NCBI RefSeq assembly: GCF_042477335.2
Contig: NC_091249.1
Span: 42,764,001-42,828,000 of the forward strand
Length of the DNA stretch: 64,000 nt
Reading direction: 5' to 3'
DNA from: Ovis canadensis
Taxonomy: Eukaryota > Chordata > Mammalia > Artiodactyla > Bovidae
Positions 12,075 through 24,300 of this stretch are shown here, in pieces. The notes beneath the pieces are model-generated. The model did not search any database, was not told the DNA's origin, and saw nothing but the letters and a program-made list of their open reading frames with translations. The translations under genes were made by a program, and so were the position numbers. How positions within the stretch are numbered: the first letter of the stretch is position 1; each line of letters starts with the position of its first letter.

Positions 12075-12160
12075 ACCTGAGGGCCAAAAGTGGCCCATGG
12101 TCTGTTCCTGTACGGCTCACAAGCTAAAACTGTGGCCTGCAAAAATCTGAGGGGAAAAAA
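12075..12160 (+). repeat. hAT-Charlie MER-like fragment (tentative)
   Basis: Short decayed match to the terminal part of the same MER family that begins the element at 44.43 kb (gggccaaa ... cccatggtctg ... gtacggctcacaagctaa). No terminal repeat pair is visible. Confidence 0.4.
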
Positions 12161-12540
12161 AAAAATTACAATACCCCCTGTAAGTGCATATTCTTTAGTT
12201 CTGGATACATTATTACTAAAGCATATATCCTTAACCCAGAGCCCATCTATGATGATATGCTGGTGACACTGAACTTGAACCATTTAATGTTAAAAGTCAC
12301 TGAACTCTATTTTCTCATATTTAAAAATGTTTTATCTAAAAATCTTAGCACCTTATATGTACAAGCTTTGTTTTAATGATTTCCACTGTCCATTGCTTAA
12401 AATTAACTTTGAAGTAGATACATCTGAGTCATGAGAAATAGCTTCCCTAGCACAGAGCATGAAACTTTCACATATTAGGCTGTGGAAAGCACAGATTTTT
12501 AACTTATTAAAGATTGGTCCTCAGATCTGTAGGAGTAACT

Positions 12541-12650
12541 GTTGTTGTTAGTCTCTAAGTTGTATCTGACTCTGCGACCCCATGGACTGTAGCCTGCCAG
12601 GTTTCTCTGCCCATGGGATTTCCCAGGCAAGAATACTGGAGTGGGTTGTA
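12541..12650 (-). mobile_element. Bov-A/Bov-tA SINE fragment
   Basis: Antisense SINE body (gactctgcgaccccatgg ... gaatactggagtgggtt), truncated before the tRNA-like head. No target-site duplication was identified. Confidence 0.85.
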
Positions 12651-12989
12651 TAATGTCAATTGATTTCCATTTTGCATGGCAGAGAATAAAAGTATAGCAC
12701 AAAGATGAGAATTTTTTTAAATGTAGTTTTTTTAATCAACGGATGTTAATGATGTGCATGAGAAGCTATTTTTTCTTTCATTTCCATAATGGTAGATGTG
12801 AAAACACTGGGCCCAAGTTAGGATGTTTATTCTCACATTTTAAATGAGGTAGGTAATTAAACAGCTTATCATTCCTCAAATAACAAACACATTTTAAATA
12901 TACATTTAATAATCAATAGAATTTTGCAAATGGAAGCTGATGAGGTTTTCAAAGTTCTGTGAAAACTAAGATGTAAAGTATTCCTCAGA

Positions 12990-13158
12990 ATATGGTTAAC
13001 AGATGACCCACAACAGGATCATATAAAATGCTTATTTTAAAAATCAGATTCTTAGATCTTATCTTGGACCTATCGAGTAAGAATTTCAAGGGAGAGACTG
13101 AATTTGAATTTTTAACAAATCTCATAGGTAAATTCTATGACCTTAAAGTTTAAGAACC
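12990..13158 (+). repeat. MER5A-like hAT MITE
   Basis: Decayed MER5A-type order of blocks: aaaatcagattcttag, a central gagactgaatttg, then aacaaatctcataggtaaattctatg and aaagtttaagaacc at the end. Non-autonomous hAT relic. Confidence 0.55.
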
Positions 13159-13290
13159 TCTTCACTTTAGTAAATGAGAAACAAAAGTAAACCCATTTTC
13201 TTAAGATCACACAGCTAGGATTAGAATCTGAAATAGAAGACTGCCTTCCTGGTCTCCAGCCTTAAATTCATTATCCTATACTATGTAAAC
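13145..13290 (-). repeat. MIR SINE (antisense)
   Basis: Antisense MIR core: atgagaaac ... aagatcacacagctagg ... gaatctgaa ... cctggtctccagcc. Old mammalian SINE with no coding content; it overlaps the end of the MER5-like unit by a few bases. Confidence 0.6.
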
Positions 13291-13669
13291 TGGAAAAACC
13301 TTTCCCGTTTCAAGTCTCAGAATCCTTGCACTATGATTGGGAGCTATTAACAACAAACAGAAGAGTCATTTCTTATGCTAAACCTTATGGTCTTTAATAA
13401 GTAAAAAATAAAAGGTACTATATTATTATAAATAAGGTATATTAATATTAATCACCATTAAAACTAATAATAGCTGACTTCTTCAAAAGGCAACAGTGTA
13501 AAACTGTTCCTTTCTTAACCATTAAACCATTAAACAAAAACAGGGTGAAGAAACATAAATCAAAAAATGAACCACAATGTTTGCCCAAATAGAGGAAAAT
13601 ATTAATAACTCCTTCTATAACTATATGCCAGTTACAATGTGACTTTGCCACCTCTTGAAACTGGAGGTC

Positions 13670-14012
13670 TTCTGACTTGCTTTGAGTAATGGAATGCAGC
13701 AGAAATGTTGCTATGAGACTTTCCAGCCTCTGCCAGGAGAGGTCTTGAAGCTTCCTGCCCTCTGGAACCCTGAGATCACCATGCCATGAAGATAGCCAGG
13801 ATGAGACCACATGGAAAGAGAGACCACAATACCCTAGTTGTCTCAGCCATTGCAAATGAGTCCCCAGCTGACTGAAGCCATGTAAATAAACCCAGGTGAG
13901 ATCAGCAGAACTGTCTCGTCAACCAACAGAGCTGGGAGAAGTAACACGTTGTAGCTGCTTTAAGTCCCCAAGTTTTGAGGTGCTTTGTTCCATAATGAAA
14001 GGTAACTAATAC
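13670..14012 (+). repeat. MLT1-like (MaLR) LTR
   Basis: The order cctgccctctggaaccctgag ... gaccacatggaaagagag ... gatcagcagaactg ... tgctttaagtccccaagtttt ... gaaaggtaactaatac matches the 3' half of MLT1-type solo LTRs. Old endogenous retroviral relic with no gene. Confidence 0.55.
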
Positions 14013-14399
14013 ACTTAGAAACCACCACAACCGTAAACCACAACAAATGAAGCAGCAACCACAGTGCTGAACCACAGCGGCTGCCAAGCACAGTAAAAAA
14101 ACACACAGAGACAGGGGGAAAACTCCACAAGAGACAGAAGCCACTTCAGGCCCTGAGCACAGAGAAGCATTCCCCACCGTAGGCGGGATCTGCCAAGACA
14201 AAGAGAGTCCTTCTTCACTTGAACAGCCACCTGGGTTTCATGCAGGAGCTGTGGAGCTCTCGGTAAACCTTACACAATACTGTGGCAGATATTGCCAAGC
14301 TGAATATGAAAGCATTCAGACATGTCATCTTTCCGAAAGAGTTGCGGTGGGTGAAACGTGGTTGTAGAGAAATTACCAGTGGAAGTAGCCCTGCAGAGA

Positions 14400-14570
14400 A
14401 TTAGAGGAAAAAGGAAGAAAGGAAGGGGAGAGAAGGGAGAGAGAGAAAAGATGAGAGAGAGAGAAAGCTACAGAGAAAAAAAAGGGGGGAGGGGAAGGGA
14501 AGGGGATAGCATGGGTCAGGGGAGGGAAGAGAAGGAAGGAGGGGGAAAAAAGACAGAAAGAAAGAATGAG
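14400..14570 (+). repeat. Polypurine (GA-rich) tract
   Basis: About 170 bp almost entirely A and G on the plus strand (gaaggaag, gagagaga and gggaagg units with few interruptions). The long open frame across it comes from composition, not coding. Confidence 0.9.
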
Positions 14571-14759
14571 CTTATGGCTTCACTAGGTGCCAGAAAGATT
14601 GCTAGGTGACACAGAATTGGTTTACTATATACTTAGGATAGAATGCTCATGGAAATACGTTCAAAATCCTTGGTCTAAAATCCAAAGTTCCTGCTGCAGT
14701 CTTACTAACTCCCCTCTATACTATCGAACCCAAACAGCTGATTCAGATACATATTAGAG

Positions 14760-16210
14760 GTGAAAAATAGAAAAAAAAATCAACTGGGACATATATTAAA
14801 ATAGTACTAAAAGACTAAGGAAAAGAATATTATGGCAAGCAGAAGGCAGGTAAAAATTTCTTAAGACTATAACACAAATCATGCCCAAAAGTATGAAATA
14901 TATAGTATTCTTTAAATAAAACTCATTTCAAATATCACAACCCCTCTGAAACAAGAACCCAGATAAGACATAGTAGGCCTCAAAAGAAAAGATCAGAAAA
15001 CAAATGTAAAGTGCTGAGTCAAAGTCCAAAAAAAGAAGAGAGAAAAATAAAACTCTACAACAATGAAGTTCACGTTAAAGCTATCAGAAGGAAAAAACAA
15101 ACCATTTCCAAAAGCACAAAAATATAGAACAATGACATTTAAGTATCAGAAAGAACAGTACTGTTATGGAGCTAAAGGAGATGCAACATGGATATAGCTG
15201 CCTTTCCTAAAGAAGAAATATAACAATAAATATTCAAATATAAAACAAAAGAACATTTCTTTGAAGTAAAGGAAAAATCAAGCATATAGGTAAAATGAGT
15301 TCATTGTGTACAGGTAAAATGAGTACATTGTGTACCAGGAAAAGTTGCTTTAGAATGATCAACATTTAACCAGAGAAACTCTCTGGAGTTTAATGACAGA
15401 GCTTTCTGTGTGTGTGTGTGGTGGGGGGAGGGGGGGTGGTCAGGGGGAAGAAAGGGCAAGAAAGAATCAATTCCCCTATTTAAAAAAAAAAAAAAAAGAC
15501 TGACCTCAGACTTAAAAAAAAAAAAAAATACTGCAGGAGGCAATAAAGCAATATTTACCAAGTCCTTGGGAAAGGAAAATATAAACCAAGAATGTTCAGT
15601 CTGAACAAGTTATTAAGTATAAAGGTCATTGACAGATAATATGAAACATGCAAAAACTCAGGAGCATAGCTTCTTTGAGCCCTTCTTTAAAACAACTACT
15701 GTATTATGATATCCCATAAACTGAATTAAGTGGAGAAATCACTATAAAGACACTATACACCCGTGAGAATAAGTGGAACAGAATATAATAAATGTTACAG
15801 ACCATAACAATTTAAAAGATAATAACAACCTACCTCTGGTGATATGAGAAGGAGAGGAAGTAGAATAAAGAGAAAGCATACTCCTATCTACATCGCCCAG
15901 ACATCAAATGGATTCTTCAATCTTATAGAGATAACATTAAATCATGACTAATATATAAACACAAGGAAAAAGATAAACATCTCAGATCATTTAGTAAATA
16001 AAAATGATTAAAAACTAAAAGTATATCATAAAAAGCAACAGGTTTAAAACAAAAATTGTTGTCGAAACACTAAATGCAAAGGACAAAAAAGCCTTCCATA
16101 TTTATCGAAAGCCCTCAGATTAGATTAAAAAGACAAAATCATCTGCTATATAACAGAGTGATTCTGAAAGTCTTGAAAAAGATTACACAAAAATAAACCA
16201 ATAGGCAAAC
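14760..16210 (+). mobile_element. Old L1M/HAL1-like 3' region (tentative)
   Basis: A-rich sense-strand DNA. The part 15540-15720 keeps a recognisable L1M order (aaccaagaatgttcag, aagtataaaggtcattgacag, catgcaaaaactcaggagc, tgagcccttctt). The rest is assigned by composition and continuity only. It contains a GT/G-rich run at 15410-15440 and two A runs at 15482-15535. Confidence 0.45.
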
Positions 16211-16498
16211 AGATCTGAAATTGCTGATTAAGGCTGAGCCAGCCCACATCTCCCTGTAAAGACAGGAGCTTTTAGTCTTCTCTCAACCATGATGAGGGCA
16301 ATGAGGCCCATTCCTGCCTTCAGGAGGTACACTATCTAAAATGAGAAACCAAAATTCCACAAATAATCACAGTAAATCATAACCCAATTTCAAGAGACCT
16401 TGCTGTCTCATTCAACATTTATTCAATAGCATCAACAATTATCTAAAACCTTTTAGGTATTTGTAAGTCTTTTTAAACTGAGAATTTAGATGGGTCTA

Positions 16499-16620
16499 AT
16501 GGCAATCCACTCCAGTACTATTGCCTGGAAAAATCCCATGGACAGAGGAGCCTGGTAGGCTACAGTCTATGGGGTCGCAAAGAGTCGGACACGACTGAGC
16601 GACTTCACTCACTTTACTCA
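16499..16620 (+). mobile_element. Bov-A SINE fragment
   Basis: Sense Bov-A unit (atggcaatccactccag ... gtcggacacgactgagc) ending in tcact repeats. No clear target-site duplication. Confidence 0.88.
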
Positions 16621-17661
16621 CTCACTCATTCTAAATTTTTTAAAGATAGTTTCTTTTAATAGCTATGTTTTAGAGTTGCTTTTACAAAAACAGTGCTTCT
16701 CCTTTTTCCTGTAATTGTGGTTTTATAACAATCTTTCATTTCACTGGCACATGGGCCAAAAGAGAGCAGAGAAAAATGAAGTTTACCTAAAAGATGTTGA
16801 AACACATCAAGTTTGATATTCCTTCTTTCATGTAGGAATAACTTTCACAATATGCTTCTGATGCGACTCCCCCATGAGCTAAAATGGCTTAACAGCCCTG
16901 GAAAGCTGTATCAGAGTCCTCTAGGAAATGATACCTCAATTTTATTCTAAGCAGCTTAAAAGAAACTATAATATTCAGAGAAAATGTTAATATTAGCTGT
17001 TCCTGACCCTAAGAGAATTGCAGGACAGAGACAGCTACTTCACTCTCCACCGAGGGGCTGATGAGTAGAGATGACAATCTATGCCATAACTTAGGGCCAG
17101 AACAGTAAGCTACTAGGACACAAGCAAGGAAAATTTTCACAGGGAGGCAGCAAGTTCAGAAGCGACCATGATTATCACAGGACTGGACATACTAGTGAAG
17201 AAAGAAATCCCAGGCAGAAAATATGAAATACCAATATGCACTGGAAATGCCCAAAGATCTCAGTTGATTTAAATAAATAGACAGATATTAAAGTTACAGA
17301 TACCTGATTGTGAGCTCTTACAATTATTTCTAGTTAAGCTATACCATTTGACAGTGGGTTCACTTTAACCTTTTCACTAAACTGGATCAAAAGGTGTGGG
17401 ATGAGTGCTTCAGCCAATGAAACAAGGATCAATCCCCAAGAAAACTACTTTCTCAGGTTCTTCTAATAAAATCATTATACAGTATTCACACGACTTTCCT
17501 GAGCTGATTAATCATATCTAAACAAACTTTAAAAATGCTTCTCCTGGGTGTTTTCATGTGTGAGACTAGCTGGAGACATGGCACCAAGGGCCGTCTCAGG
17601 AACAACTGACATAAGCAGTGCTCTACAGAGAAAAGTGGCTGCAGAGAGAGTGAGGCAGAGA
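16621..17661. other. No recognisable feature
   Basis: AT-rich single-copy-looking sequence. No repeat family, convincing coding region or RNA gene was seen. Confidence 0.45.
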
Positions 17662-17670
17662 GCAAGACAG

Positions 17671-17872
17671 GCTTTCCTTGGTGGCTCAGATGGTAAAGAA
17701 TCTGCCTGCAATGCAGGAGACCCAGGTACAAACCCTGGATCAGGAAGATCCCCTGGAGAAGGGAATGGCTACCCACTCCAATATTCTTGCCTGGAAAATC
17801 CCATAAACAGAGGAGCCTAGTGGGTTACAGTCCATGGGGTCACAAAGAGTCAGACATGACTGAATGACTAAG
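17671..17872 (+). mobile_element. Bov-tA SINE
   Basis: Complete sense Bov-tA. The tRNA-Glu-like head (ttggtggctcagatggtaaa, gcaggagacccagg) is followed by the Bov-A body ending in catgactgaatgac. Imperfect target repeat gcaagacag (17662-17670) and gcagagacag (17873-17882). Confidence 0.9.
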
Positions 17873-18189
17873 GCAGAGACAGGAGAGAACAAAAAGCTCA
17901 ACACTAGATTAACAGTTTATTTTCCTCATAGTCTAGATGTGCATGGGGCCAACAATTTACTTTTAAGCCATTAACTCTCTTAGCAGAATCACCTACTTGA
18001 GAAATTACTTATATCTTAACTTCTTGCAGCTATCAGACAAAAATGGTAAGGCTAGTCGGATTTCACAGAGATTTCAGAACCTCCCTGTCCTCAGGAAGGA
18101 GTTGAGGTTTTTGTTTTTCAATCCTAAGGAAAGTGGCCAAAAGTGATCATAATGAAAACTTAACCATACTTAACAAGCTCCAGACTTCT

Positions 18190-18360
18190 CACACATGCTC
18201 TCATGTAATCTTCAAGACAACCCAGCAAGATAGACAACCCAGAAAGATAGGTGGGCCCATTTCTCAATGTTTTATAGAAGAAACAGGCCCGAAGATTAAA
18301 TAACTTCTGTAGTCCCACAGCTACAACCGCAACCTTTCGACAAACTGCAACTCTTTCGAG
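18190..18360 (-). repeat. MIR SINE (antisense)
   Basis: Antisense MIR order: ctcatgtaatcttcaagac, aagataggtgggcccat, ttatagaagaaacaggccc, taacttctgtagtcccacagct. A short internal duplication (gatagacaacccag) is visible. Confidence 0.6.
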
Positions 18361-18779
18361 ATTTCCCTCAATTCCTCCCCTCCCTCTAATTAGATGGAGT
18401 GGAATCAGCTAGGCTCCCTCTCAACTTCAGCGTTCCCTCAACACTCTAAATGTAACTAGCCTATGTGTTTGATCACCATGCCTACCCTCTCAAAACAGCG
18501 TTGAAGGCAGTAACTATGCTTCACTGATCTCCACATCTCTAGAAGAGCGACATAGTGGGGCTCAATAAATGCCTGATAAATTTAAGGATTAGGTAAGTAA
18601 GTATAAAATTGCCCAAGGGCAGAGGTGATCTTTGAGGGCCCATCCACCAGTCCAGGTGTGATATTAGGGATCTCGTGGTCCTACTACAAGTTCTTATGGC
18701 CCCAGCCAGTCTTCTTACTGGGGAACGAGCCTAGACAGTATACTTCAAATCCAGGAATCAGGCAGAGATTTATACATAT

Positions 18780-19108
18780 TGTTGTTGTTCAGTTGTTCAG
18801 TCATGTCCGACTCTTTGTGACCCCATGGACTGCAGCACACCAGCCTTCCCTGTATTTCACTATCTCTAGGAGCTTGCTCTAATTCATGTCTATTGAGTCA
18901 GTGATGCCATCCAACCATCTCATCCTCTGTTGTCCCCTTCTCCTCCTGCCTTCAGTCTTTCCCAGCATCAGGGTCTTTTCTAATGAGTCAGTTCTTTACA
19001 TCAACTGGCCAAAGCATTGGAGCTTCAGCTTCAGCATCCATTCTTCCAATGAATATTCAGGATTGATTTCCTTTAGGATTGCCTGGTTTGATCTTCTTGC
19101 AGTTCAGT
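18780..19108 (-). mobile_element. 5'-truncated BovB 3' end (older sub-lineage)
   Basis: Antisense BovB 3' end from a gttgttcag-type tail to cttgcagttcag. It carries the ggactgcagcac and aatgaatattcagg variants shared with the copies at 426, 27881, 32664 and 57040. No unambiguous target-site duplication. Confidence 0.88.
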
Positions 19109-19138
19109 ATGTGTGTATATATATACAGGTGTGTGTGT
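19109..19138. repeat. TA/TG microsatellite
   Basis: Short alternating tract (tgtgtgtatatatata then gtgtgtgtg) directly between a BovB 5' end and a SINE. Confidence 0.85.
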
Positions 19139-19347
19139 GCTAAGTCACTTCACTCGTGTCCAACTCTTTTTGACTCTATGGACTGTAGCCCGCCATGCTC
19201 CTTTTTCCATGGGATTCTCCAAGAAAGAATACTGGAGTGGGTAGCCATGCCCTCCTCCAGGGAATTTTCCCAATCCAGGGTTCGAACCTACATCTGCAGC
19301 TCCTGGATTGCAAGCAGATTCTTTACCACTGAGCCACTGAGGAAGAA
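19139..19347 (-). mobile_element. Bov-tA SINE flanked by TG and CA runs
   Basis: Antisense Bov-tA with its tRNA-like head at the right (ccagggttcgaaccta, ttctttaccactgagccac). On the left is a TG run (about 19130-19138) and on the right a CA run (19349-19361), which are each other's complement, not direct repeats. Confidence 0.9.
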
Positions 19348-19361
19348 CACACACACACATC

Positions 19362-20429
19362 ATATATTTATATTTCTATATCTGATTCTTACCTTCAGGT
19401 GTTTTTAGCTAATATTGTGGCTGAGTACAAAATTACATAAATTTGTTCTCCTAAACTATCCCATAATAATCCTCCATGTTTATCTAAGGGAAAATACACC
19501 ATTTCTAGATAAAGTACTTACACTATTCTTTTGACAACCTACCTTGTTGATAATGTTTCCAGTCATTAATTTCAGACTCAGGAAGAGGGAATTCAGCCAT
19601 TTTTCATAGTCCTGCAAAAATCATCCACATTCTGCTGAATCAAACACAAGATAATACTGTAAGATTCACTCAGCTGAAACCCATCACCTCAGCCACCATA
19701 CGTTACTAACCATTAAAACAAAATGGGAATCAGTTTTCCCACCCAATAGTTTACCTAAATCTCTCTCTTAGGCAAGTCTGACCTTTACAATACAACTTTC
19801 ATTTTGCTGTAAGCTCTTACATTTATATTACTGCTTAACATGCACTCTTCATAGAAATCTGCCCGAACAATTTCTAACTGTATTTATTCATGCTGAGCAT
19901 TCTGCTTAACTACTTGCCTAAAATGCAGTACAGTTACCAGAGAAACAATATTTCCTGTTATTTCAGGATGGTGAAGGTCAGACCAGTTTCATTCAAAGGG
20001 AAATGAAATGTTTTGTGTCTCTAGGCTGTGTAGTATAATTTCACCGTGCTTTCTTGCTGTTTCTGGTAAAGCCTTCGACTGTTCCTCATTTCACTGTGAT
20101 CACCGCTGTTATCCCTACCCTCTCACGCCTTTTTAACTGAGTGAGGTTGCTTCTAACATTCTACCACCTATAGGAACTGTGTAACACGCGCGACATTGAA
20201 AATTTAACTCAAAGGCAGCCTGTCTTTGTTACCAGAAAGCAAGAATTACATTCACTAGGTGCCTCTGCAAAATTCTTTAATCAAGTAATTAATCCTCTGG
20301 ATAAAGTAATTTGTTTCATTCTCTATGCTATTTTGAAGAGTCAGATGGTCTCACAGAGATTGCCTATTTTTTTAAATCTGGCACACAGACATGACATAAT
20401 TCCACCCCTGGTTGAAGTGGCTGCTTTCC
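19362..20429. other. Mostly unannotated; contains a splice-bounded island
   Basis: No repeat was recognised. On the minus strand 19611-19543 is a 69-bp open stretch (23 codons, containing DYEKWLNSLFLSL), preceded by gatttttgcag and followed by gtaggt. Described as a candidate exon in the findings; a gene is not supported. Confidence 0.35.
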
Positions 20430-20545
20430 AGTGGAGCCTTACAGCACAGTGGCTAAATGTTAGGCTTTGGAGTTAGAAAGGTCTAGGTGTGAAACTTTGT
20501 TCTACCAAACATAGGCGGGTTCCCTAACTTCCTCTGCTCTGCATC
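20430..20545 (+). repeat. MIR SINE
   Basis: Sense MIR start: cagcacagtggctaaatg, ggctttggagttagaaaggtc and ttccctaacttcctctg. Confidence 0.6.
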
Positions 20546-21086
20546 CAACAAATTGGGGGCCACTGTTCTATTATCACTACTTGTTTACGGAACTGCCGCA
20601 AAATGAGTCTAGGTACAATGGCAGAATTTGCAAGTATTTTCTTCATTGAAAATGCAGTGTGTACTGAAATCATTCCAGGACCCTCACAATACAGCTGAGT
20701 CACTGGGTCAAACTGATGGTCAAAGTGTAGGCCCACATGGGTCAACAAAGTAAAATGCAAAAAGAACAGAGCAAGTTTAAATGAAGCTGGGGATGAGAAT
20801 CAATGTTAGGGGAGTTCAGCCTTGTGGGTGAGGCACAGCAAAAAGTAAAATCCTGGCGATATTCAAAGATAGGCATTTAAGTGGCCTTATAACCATTCAT
20901 TGATTCTCAACCACTGCAATAATTCAGTACATTAGAGGTGAGTGGGCAGGAAGGAGGTGGGATTGTAGCTAATTCTTTGAGAATCTCACATACATCACAG
21001 TTTACGATTTTTCTATATACCGATTTATTACTGATGGACATGTATGTCTGTCACACGAGAATATTCTCCAACACATGTTTCATAAA

Positions 21087-21345
21087 TGTAGTGGGTTGAA
21101 TGATAGCCCCCAAAATATATATGCATGTAGAACCTTTGAATATGGCTTTATTTGACAAAAGGGGGATGTCTTCAAAGATGTATTTAAGGACCTCAAGATG
21201 AGATCATCCTGATTAACCAAACGGGCTCTAAATCCAATGATAGTGTCCTTGTTACGGACAGAAAAGGAGAAGAGAGAAGCATAGAGTAGAAGGCCACGTG
21301 AATATAGAGGAAGAACAACAGGGCCCCAGATGAGTAGCCAGGTCT
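21087..21345 (-). repeat. MLT1-like (MaLR) LTR, antisense
   Basis: Blocks gtgggttgaatgatagccccc, tatggctttatttgacaaaag, aaggacctcaagatgagatc, ctaaatccaatgatagtgtcc and gaggaagaacaacaggg follow the known order of MLT1-type LTRs. Decayed, no gene. Confidence 0.5.
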
Positions 21346-22859
21346 GAAGCCTGGCCTGGCCCTTGTCCTAGAAGGGAATCAAAGCATTCATTCATTCAGC
21401 AGCTGTTTTATGTAGGGCCAGGATCTGATGGGTATGGTCCAATCATATAATATAAGCTGGGTAATAGGAAGGTACTTTTGCAATTTGTCAGCACCTGAAC
21501 ACCTCAGGTTTATCCTTGATCTGTGGACAGCACTGCTAATTCCTGGTCTTACCAACTAATGGATCTGGGGCTATTAACTTCTTACCTTATTCAGGATTGT
21601 CTCAGGAACCAAGGAAGTACAGATTATTAGGAGAATGCTAGTGGCTATCACTGAGAAAGTCAGTGCCTGGAGAAACAAGAAAATGCTTCTTCCCTCTTCA
21701 GTTTCTTCACCCTGCAGGCAGCTGCCACTCACACTTCTCTGGCACTTTTCTATGTCCTTCAAAACATGATGAAAATAAATTTGGACTCTGGTGTTTCTAA
21801 CTTCAAGTGTCACCATGCCATTAACTCAGTATCTTCTTTGCAGAAGGTGACTGACAGTGAGAGAGCAATGCTTAGTCCAGAGGAATGGCTTTCTCATATG
21901 ACTGTTGTCAAGATGTCTAGTTAACGTGGCAAAGCCTAGGCTCTCTTCTTCGATACAAAGACAAAATGGCAAGGTGAATAAAAATGGGAAATATGAAATA
22001 TAAGTGGAAATACAAAATACAAATGTGTATATGTATGTAGCCACAATGCAGAACCTTTAAAGCAGAAGCTTTAAAAAGCTTGCCAAGTACAATGAGATCT
22101 CAGTGAGAGAGAAAGCTGAGAGCGGATCATTCACATCTCCAGACGACAGGAAGAGCACCAGATGAGAAGTGAAAGCAAGAAGTCACAACTCGCAAAGGCA
22201 AGACCTGGGTACATGGCAGAGCACTTCAAGTCCCTATAGCTATCTGATCACCAACTGTGGCAAAGGAGATGGGACCACGTAAGGGAAAACTGACATACAG
22301 GAAAAAAAAAAAAAATTCACCTGTCGGGTAAGAAATGGGAAGAGGGATGGAGCTCTTGGCAAGGTAAGAACTAAACACTAAATCAGTACATTAAAAAAAT
22401 CCTGAAACATAGGAATTTTCAATATGACCCAATATGAAGTTCCACTACATAACAGCAAAATCCAACCTACAGATGAGGTTTTCTCTTAATTTATAAAGCC
22501 TACAAAAACAATTAATCCATTCACTCTTAAAGCACTTCCACTATACTTTAATCTTAAGAAGAAAAAAAAAAAAGTTGGTCCACTGAAATAAGGCTTTCCA
22601 CATCTATTCTTCTCATCACTGACTATTTTCATACTGTTCATTCTATCCTGTTTAGCATCTAATGTCTTCATTTCTATTAGGATTCTGCTTTTCCCTCCCG
22701 TTTGTTTTTGAGCTCTACCAGTTCACTATTTATTTCTCTGTTTCATTTTTCCTATGTACTTTTTCATCTCTTTTCAATGCTCTTATTTCAAAGGGCCATA
22801 TCTTCTGTTATTGTGACAAATGACTCAGCTTTCCCTCCCCCCTTTTTTAAAAGTCTTAA
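21346..22859. other. Mostly unannotated; contains a splice-bounded island
   Basis: No repeat family was recognised except an A run at 22562 and a T-rich stretch after 22690. On the minus strand 21677-21597 is an 81-bp open, hydrophobic stretch (27 codons) between ttcttgtttctccag and gtaaga. See findings; not called as a gene. Confidence 0.35.
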
Positions 22860-24300
22860 TTCTAAGACAAATAATAAAAAGAAATAAACCAGCATAAAAT
22901 ATGTAAGAATATACCCCAAGGGAACAAAAAGAACCAAAATATATAAAGAAATACTTGAAGAAAAAAATGAAGATAACCAAAAACTACATCAGAAAAACTG
23001 TACCAAGAAACATATAAAGAAAGCAGATGAAGGTCATAAGAAGCTTTTACATAAAACTTATGAAATAAACAGAAAAATAAAATCATGACTTAAATGAATG
23101 AAACTTCAGTTCAGTTCAGTCGCTCAGTCGTGTCTGACTCTTTGTGACCCCGTGAATCACAACACACCAGGCCTCCCTGTCCATTACCAACTCCCGGAGT
23201 TCACCCAGACTCATGTGCTTTGAGTCGGTGATGCCATCCAGCCATCTCATCCTCTGTCATCCCCTTCTCCTCCTGCCCCCAATCCCTCCCAGCATCAAAG
23301 TCTTTTCCAATGAGTCAGCTCTTCACATGAGGTGGCCAAAGTACTGGAGTTTCAGCTTTAGCATCATTCCTTCCAATAAACACCCAGGGCTGATCTCCTT
23401 CAGAATGGACTGGTTGGATTTCCTTGCAGTCCAAGGGACTCATAAGAGTCTTCTCCAGCACCACAGTTCAAAAGCATCAATTCTTCAGTGCTCAGCTTTC
23501 TTCACAGTCCAACTCTCACATCCAAACATGACCACTGGGAAAACCATAGATTAGAAGCATCAGAAAAGGGGGCACTGATACTACTGAAAACAAGATCGTG
23601 AATATGCAGAACAACACTGATAAAACTGACCAACAAAATGAAAAAGTGAAAATATCTCAAAAATAGTAGGAAAAAATGAAAGACTGTGACAGATTAAAGC
23701 TCCAAAATAGGTGTAACTGATGTTGCTGTAAAAGGACACAGAACAAATGAGCCAGAAGTTTGCTAAAAGATATTACAGGAAAAATGTTTCCTGAAATAAA
23801 ATATTGAAAAGGTAAACTTGCCCCTCCAAAACTTATATTGAACAGTCAACCATGAGATTTCAAAGATGGACTTAGAAGATACTATGAGCACCCAAGCCAA
23901 AAAGGCAATCAAGTCATTAGGGATGGGGTGCATAATAAACTGAGTTCAATTTCCATGAGAAACCTTCATGGCCAAGTATCAGTGAAACAAGTCTAGAGGG
24001 TTCCAGGGGCAAAAGGATGATATAGAAATTTTATTTCTAGCCAGATACTTTCCACAAATAAACAAAAATAACATCTCAAACATGAGGGAATGCAAGAAGA
24101 ATCGGAAAAATAATAGTTGATTCCACTCAAATATTAGAGCCATGGAAATTATGAAAAACTAGGATTGGATGAAAGAATAGAATATAAATATTGTAAATAA
24201 TAAACATGTTGAATAACCATCTAATTAATAAATATTGAGAAGAATAAAGGAAATGTAAGCACACTGATTTTCTAATTTTCTAAGGCAGATTATCACTGGA
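22860..24300 (+). mobile_element. L1M/HAL1-like fragment, interrupted by BovB
   Basis: A-rich sense-strand sequence on both sides of the BovB at 23104-23549. The downstream part keeps HAL1/L1M-like phrases (gaaattttatttctagcc, tcaaacatgagggaatg). Assigned by similarity of order and base composition; no usable reading frame. Confidence 0.4.
23104..23549 (-). mobile_element. 5'-truncated BovB 3' end
   Basis: About 450 bp of antisense BovB from the ttcagttcag tail to the aaaaccata region of the C-terminal coding part. It belongs to the cccagggctgatctcc sub-lineage. No clear target-site duplication. Confidence 0.92.

Noticed and set aside
11497..12098. Frames of up to 131 codons on both strands
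   Set aside because: They are translations of the nested Bov-A2 and Bov-tA SINEs.
14358..14609. 83-codon plus frame rich in Lys, Glu, Arg and Gly
   Set aside because: It translates a polypurine tract; composition explains it.
17700..17760. tRNA-like A- and B-box sequence
   Set aside because: It is the tRNA-Glu-derived head of a Bov-tA SINE; the same holds for the other SINEs, so no tRNA gene is called.
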